From JALSHZ01 sp964439815 (lineage in GTDB: Bacteria > Pseudomonadota > Gammaproteobacteria > UWMA-0217), in contig CAYTPO010000103.1 in NCBI GenBank assembly GCA_964439815.1, forward strand, positions 1 to 7,298: a stretch of DNA of 7,298 bases, written 5' to 3'. The notes under the pieces were generated by a model. It searched no databases. It had not been told where the DNA came from and was given only the letters and a program-made list of their open reading frames with translations. Shown one piece after another: positions 5,003 through 7,298 of the stretch. Within the stretch, counting starts at the first letter, position 1. Each line of letters starts with the position of its first letter. The translations under genes were made by a program, and so were the position numbers.

Positions 5003-6095
5003 ACTGGATTCCACCGATGGTCAGGCGCGCCGAGGCCGCCTGATCTTTCCGCGCGGCGTTGTCGAAACCCCGGCTTTCATGCCAGTGGGCACCTATGGCA
5101 CTGTCAAGGCGATGACACCCGAGGAGCTGAAGGAGATTGGCGCACAGATCATCCTGGGCAACACCTTCCATCTGATGTTGCGACCGGGCACCGATATCAT
5201 CAGTCTGCACGGCGATCTGCACGATTTCATGCATTGGGATGGGCCAATCCTCACGGACTCTGGTGGCTTCCAGGTCTTCAGCCTTGCGGAAATGCGCAAG
5301 ATCAGCGAGCGCGGTGTGGTGTTTCGCTCTCCGGTCGATGGGGCAAAAGTCGAGCTGACGCCTGAACGGTCGATGGAGGTACAACGGGCGCTGGGCTCGG
5401 ATATTGTCATGATCTTCGACGAATGCACCCCGTTTCCGGCGACCGAGAAAGAGGCTGCCGATTCAATGCGTCTGTCACTGCGCTGGGCCGATCGCAGCAA
5501 GGTTGCGCATGGTGATAGTGCTTCCGCCCTGTTCGGGATCGTGCAGGGTGGCATGTATCAGTCGCTGCGTGAAGAATCTGCCAGTGGCCTGACAGCAATT
5601 GGCTTCGATGGTTATGCCATTGGCGGACTCTCGGTGGGCGAACCGAAGGAAGAGCGTGAAGCCGTGCTGGACTTCAGCATCCCGCATCTCCCGCAGGATG
5701 CTCCACGTTATCTGATGGGGGTCGGCAAACCCGAAGATATCGTTGAAGCAGTACGGCGGGGCGTGGACATGTTCGATTGCGTGATTCCCACCCGCAATGC
5801 CCGAACTGGCTTCCTCTACACCCACGATGGTGTGTTGAAGATCCGTAACAGTCGCTATCGAACCGATACCCGGCCAATCGACGAGCAGTGTGGTTGCTAC
5901 ACCTGTCGACACTATTCCAGGGCGTACCTGCGGCATCTCGACAAATGCGGCGAGATTCTGGGGGCACGACTGAACACCATTCACAACCTCTATTACTACC
6001 AGCAGTTGATGAGTGAGCTGCGCCATGCCATTGCCAACGGGGAGCTGGAGCACTATGCCAGAGATTTCCACGCGCGCCGCTCCATTGCCGCATAG
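4992..6095 (+). CDS. tgt: Queuine/preQ1 tRNA-guanine transglycosylase
   Basis: Tgt swaps guanine 34 of tRNA-Asp, -Asn, -His and -Tyr for preQ1, the step before QueA. The 367-aa protein aligns almost without gaps to E. coli Tgt (375 aa). The general acid/base Asp89 lies in LTDSGGFQVF (87-96), and the nucleophile Asp262 in FDCVIPTRNAR (261-271), equal to E. coli D264. The zinc site is Cys300, Cys302, Cys305 and His331, from CGCYTC and NTIH. FGIVQGG and GYAIGGLSVGEP provide the base-recognition loops. The ATG lies inside the last codons of queA (overlap 4992-5002), with only a weak GAGAAG ahead, which favours translational coupling. The C-terminus is a few residues shorter than in E. coli, in a variable tail. 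All catalytic residues are present. Confidence 0.97.
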   Translation: MQFELDSTDGQARRGRLIFPRGVVETPAFMPVGTYGTVKAMTPEELKEIGAQIILGNTFHLMLRPGTDIISLHGDLHDFMHWDGPILTDSGGFQVFSLAEMRKISERGVVFRSPVDGAKVELTPERSMEVQRALGSDIVMIFDECTPFPATEKEAADSMRLSLRWADRSKVAHGDSASALFGIVQGGMYQSLREESASGLTAIGFDGYAIGGLSVGEPKEEREAVLDFSIPHLPQDAPRYLMGVGKPEDIVEAVRRGVDMFDCVIPTRNARTGFLYTHDGVLKIRNSRYRTDTRPIDEQCGCYTCRHYSRAYLRHLDKCGEILGARLNTIHNLYYYQQLMSELRHAIANGELEHYARDFHARRSIAA

Positions 6096-6098
6096 CTA

Positions 6099-6107
6099 TG
6101 GCATAAT
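6099..6107 (+). promoter_or_regulatory. Candidate extended -10 promoter for yajC-secD
   Basis: TGGCATAAT matches an extended -10 element (TGn followed by CATAAT, 5/6 to consensus), 4 bases past the tgt stop and 45 bases before the yajC ATG. The nearest -35-like TTGCCG (6085-6090) is only 11 bases upstream, too close to act as a normal -35, so this would rely on the extended -10. It would let yajC and secD be transcribed apart from queA-tgt. The match is by eye only. Confidence 0.4.
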
Positions 6108-6140
6108 ACGCCGCATTTTGTAATTACCGAGACACTAAAC

Positions 6141-6145
6141 AGGAG
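6141..6145 (+). promoter_or_regulatory. Strong ribosome binding site of yajC
   Basis: AGGAG lies 6 bases ahead of the yajC ATG at 6152. It is the best Shine-Dalgarno in the window and fixes the yajC start. Confidence 0.85.
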
Positions 6146-6151
6146 TCTGCA

Positions 6152-6475
6152 ATGGAATTCTTTATCAACAGCGCTCACGCTGCCGGTGGCCAGCAGGGAG
6201 ATCCCCTGAGCTTTCTGATCATGATCGGCGTGTTCTTTGCCATCATGTATTTCATGATCATCCGGCCACAGGCCAAGCGCACCAAGGAACACAAGGCGCT
6301 GCTCGACAGCTTGGGCAAGGGAGACGAAGTGATTACCAACGGTGGCCTGCTGGGAAAGGTAACCTCCCTCGATGATAACTTCATCAGCATGAAAGTCAGT
6401 GAAGGGGTTGAAGTACAGGTACAGCGTCAGTCGATTGCCGCTGTCATGCCCAAAGGCACCATGAAGAAAAAATAA
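6152..6475 (+). CDS. yajC: Sec translocase accessory subunit YajC
   Basis: YajC is a small inner-membrane protein that joins SecD and SecF in the accessory complex of the Sec protein-export channel. The 107-aa product has the usual length. It has a short polar N-terminus, one transmembrane helix (about 19-37) and the hallmark RPQAKR (38-43) right after it, with a basic cytoplasmic side. The cytoplasmic domain carries GDEVITNGGLLGKV, the conserved core of the family, and ends in a lysine-rich tail (KKK). The stop at 6473-6475 is 15 bases before the secD ATG, which fits the common yajC-secD-secF operon. Confidence 0.97.
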   Translation: MEFFINSAHAAGGQQGDPLSFLIMIGVFFAIMYFMIIRPQAKRTKEHKALLDSLGKGDEVITNGGLLGKVTSLDDNFISMKVSEGVEVQVQRQSIAAVMPKGTMKKK

Positions 6476-6490
6476 GGATTCTCTCCGCTC

Positions 6491-7298
6491 ATGAACCGTT
6501 ATCCGCTTTGGAAGTATGTGCTGATTGTCTTTGTGGCACTGGTAGGGCTCATCTATGCCTTGCCCAACCTGTTCCCTGAAGATCCATCATTGCAGATCAG
6601 CCCGGCCACGCATCAGGCGCTGACGCCAGCCGATCATGACAAGGTCATCAATATCCTCAAGGAGAAGTCGCTGCCCTACAAGTCGTCGTCTCTCGATCCC
6701 GAGATGATCATGGTGCGTTTCAGCGACACCGAAACGCAGCTTGAAGCCTTCGACTACGTCAAATCCGCGCTGGGCTCACGGTATATCGCGGCGCTGAATC
6801 TGGCGCCGGCCACCCCGGGCTGGTTGCGCAGCCTCAATGCCAAACCCATGTATCTGGGCCTCGATCTTCGTGGTGGTGTCCACTTTCTGTTGGAAGTGGA
6901 CATGAAGGCGGCCATCGACAAGGCGCTGGAACGCACCAGAACGGATTTTCGCAACGAGTTGATGGCGGAGAAAATTCGCTCCCGCGGGATTCGGCGTGAT
7001 GGCAACAGGATCACGCTGAAATTCAAGACCGCAGAAGAACGCCAGCAGGCGCTCGATGTCCTGAAAGGCGCATTCCGCACGGAATTCGATCTTGCCGAAG
7101 AAGATCGCGAAGATGGCGCCTATATCATCGCCTCCCTGAAGGATACGCATATCATCGAACTGAAGAAATTTGCGTTGAAGCAGAATATCACTGCCCTGCG
7201 CAAGCGGGTCAATGAGTTGGGCGTGGCCGAGCCTATCATTCAGCAGCAGGGGCTGGAGCGGATCGTCGTGCAACTGCCTGGCGTGCAGGATACTGCTC
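6491..7298 (+). CDS. secD: Protein translocase subunit SecD, N-terminal part (runs off the window)
   Basis: SecD with SecF uses the proton gradient to help pull secreted proteins out of SecYEG on the periplasmic side. The 269 codons present are open to the right edge. They begin MNRYPLWKYV, almost as in E. coli SecD, with a first membrane helix at about 9-25. The motif LGLDLRGG (122-129) marks the start of the periplasmic P1 region, and ALRKRVNELGVAEP (235-248) plus VVQLPGVQD close the visible part. The other five membrane helices are beyond the window. The start follows AAGGA (6474-6478), which overlaps the yajC stop at a rather long 12-base spacing. No other in-frame start lies between that stop and the ATG, and the N-terminus fits the family. 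Confidence 0.96.
   Translation, partial: MNRYPLWKYVLIVFVALVGLIYALPNLFPEDPSLQISPATHQALTPADHDKVINILKEKSLPYKSSSLDPEMIMVRFSDTETQLEAFDYVKSALGSRYIAALNLAPATPGWLRSLNAKPMYLGLDLRGGVHFLLEVDMKAAIDKALERTRTDFRNELMAEKIRSRGIRRDGNRITLKFKTAEERQQALDVLKGAFRTEFDLAEEDREDGAYIIASLKDTHIIELKKFALKQNITALRKRVNELGVAEPIIQQQGLERIVVQLPGVQDTA

Noticed and set aside
5475..6071. A 198-codon open frame on the minus strand within tgt
   Set aside because: It lies fully inside tgt, whose catalytic and zinc residues are all present, and the translation resembles no family I recognise.
1..7298. CRISPR array, toxin-antitoxin pair, phage genes or long direct repeats
   Set aside because: I looked for regularly spaced repeats, small paired ORFs and phage-type proteins on both strands and found none; the only mobile-element trace is the IS200 remnant at the left edge.

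Overview
The window looks like a gammaproteobacterial chromosome. The order tRNA-Leu, queA, tgt, yajC, secD is classic for that class, and the QueA, Tgt, YajC and SecD sequences are close to Escherichia coli and Pseudomonas type. I cannot name a genus. Coding density is high, and the window is split by a tRNA gene at 3755-3841 into two blocks facing opposite ways.

Left block (1-3754), a surface-polysaccharide locus read on the minus strand. In transcription order it holds a polyprenyl-phosphate sugar-phosphate transferase of the WcaJ type (3499 to 2021), an NAD(P)-dependent oxidoreductase with a C-terminal SAF domain (1963 to 821), and a dTDP-4-dehydrorhamnose 3,5-epimerase, rfbC (805 to 257). 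The gaps are 57 and 15 bases, so this is probably one operon. It would start a lipid-linked repeat unit and make at least one modified sugar. The other rhamnose genes (rmlA, rmlB, rmlD) are not in view. The operon runs into a strong hairpin at 192-210 whose minus-strand side is followed by a U-rich stretch. That hairpin appears to be the right end of a decayed IS200/IS605-type insertion sequence. Its transposase tail (2-133, plus strand) is still readable but carries an in-frame TGA.

Middle (3500-3973). A 255-base gene-free stretch upstream of the wcaJ-like gene holds a weak candidate promoter and a 12-codon ORF in frame with that gene. Next comes tRNA-Leu(CAA) with an encoded CCA end and a good sigma-70 type promoter, then a short region leading into queA on the plus strand.

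Right block (3974-7298), housekeeping, plus strand. queA and tgt overlap by 11 bases and carry out successive steps of queuosine modification of tRNA: Tgt inserts preQ1 and QueA adds the epoxycyclopentanediol precursor from SAM. yajC and secD follow after a 56-base gap with an extended -10 motif, and belong to the accessory Sec protein-export complex. secD runs off the right edge.

No clearly new system is visible. The least explained gene is the SAF-domain oxidoreductase, set between an initiating sugar transferase and a sugar epimerase. The other points of note are the IS end that seems to act as operon terminator and the mismatch in the tRNA-Leu anticodon stem.
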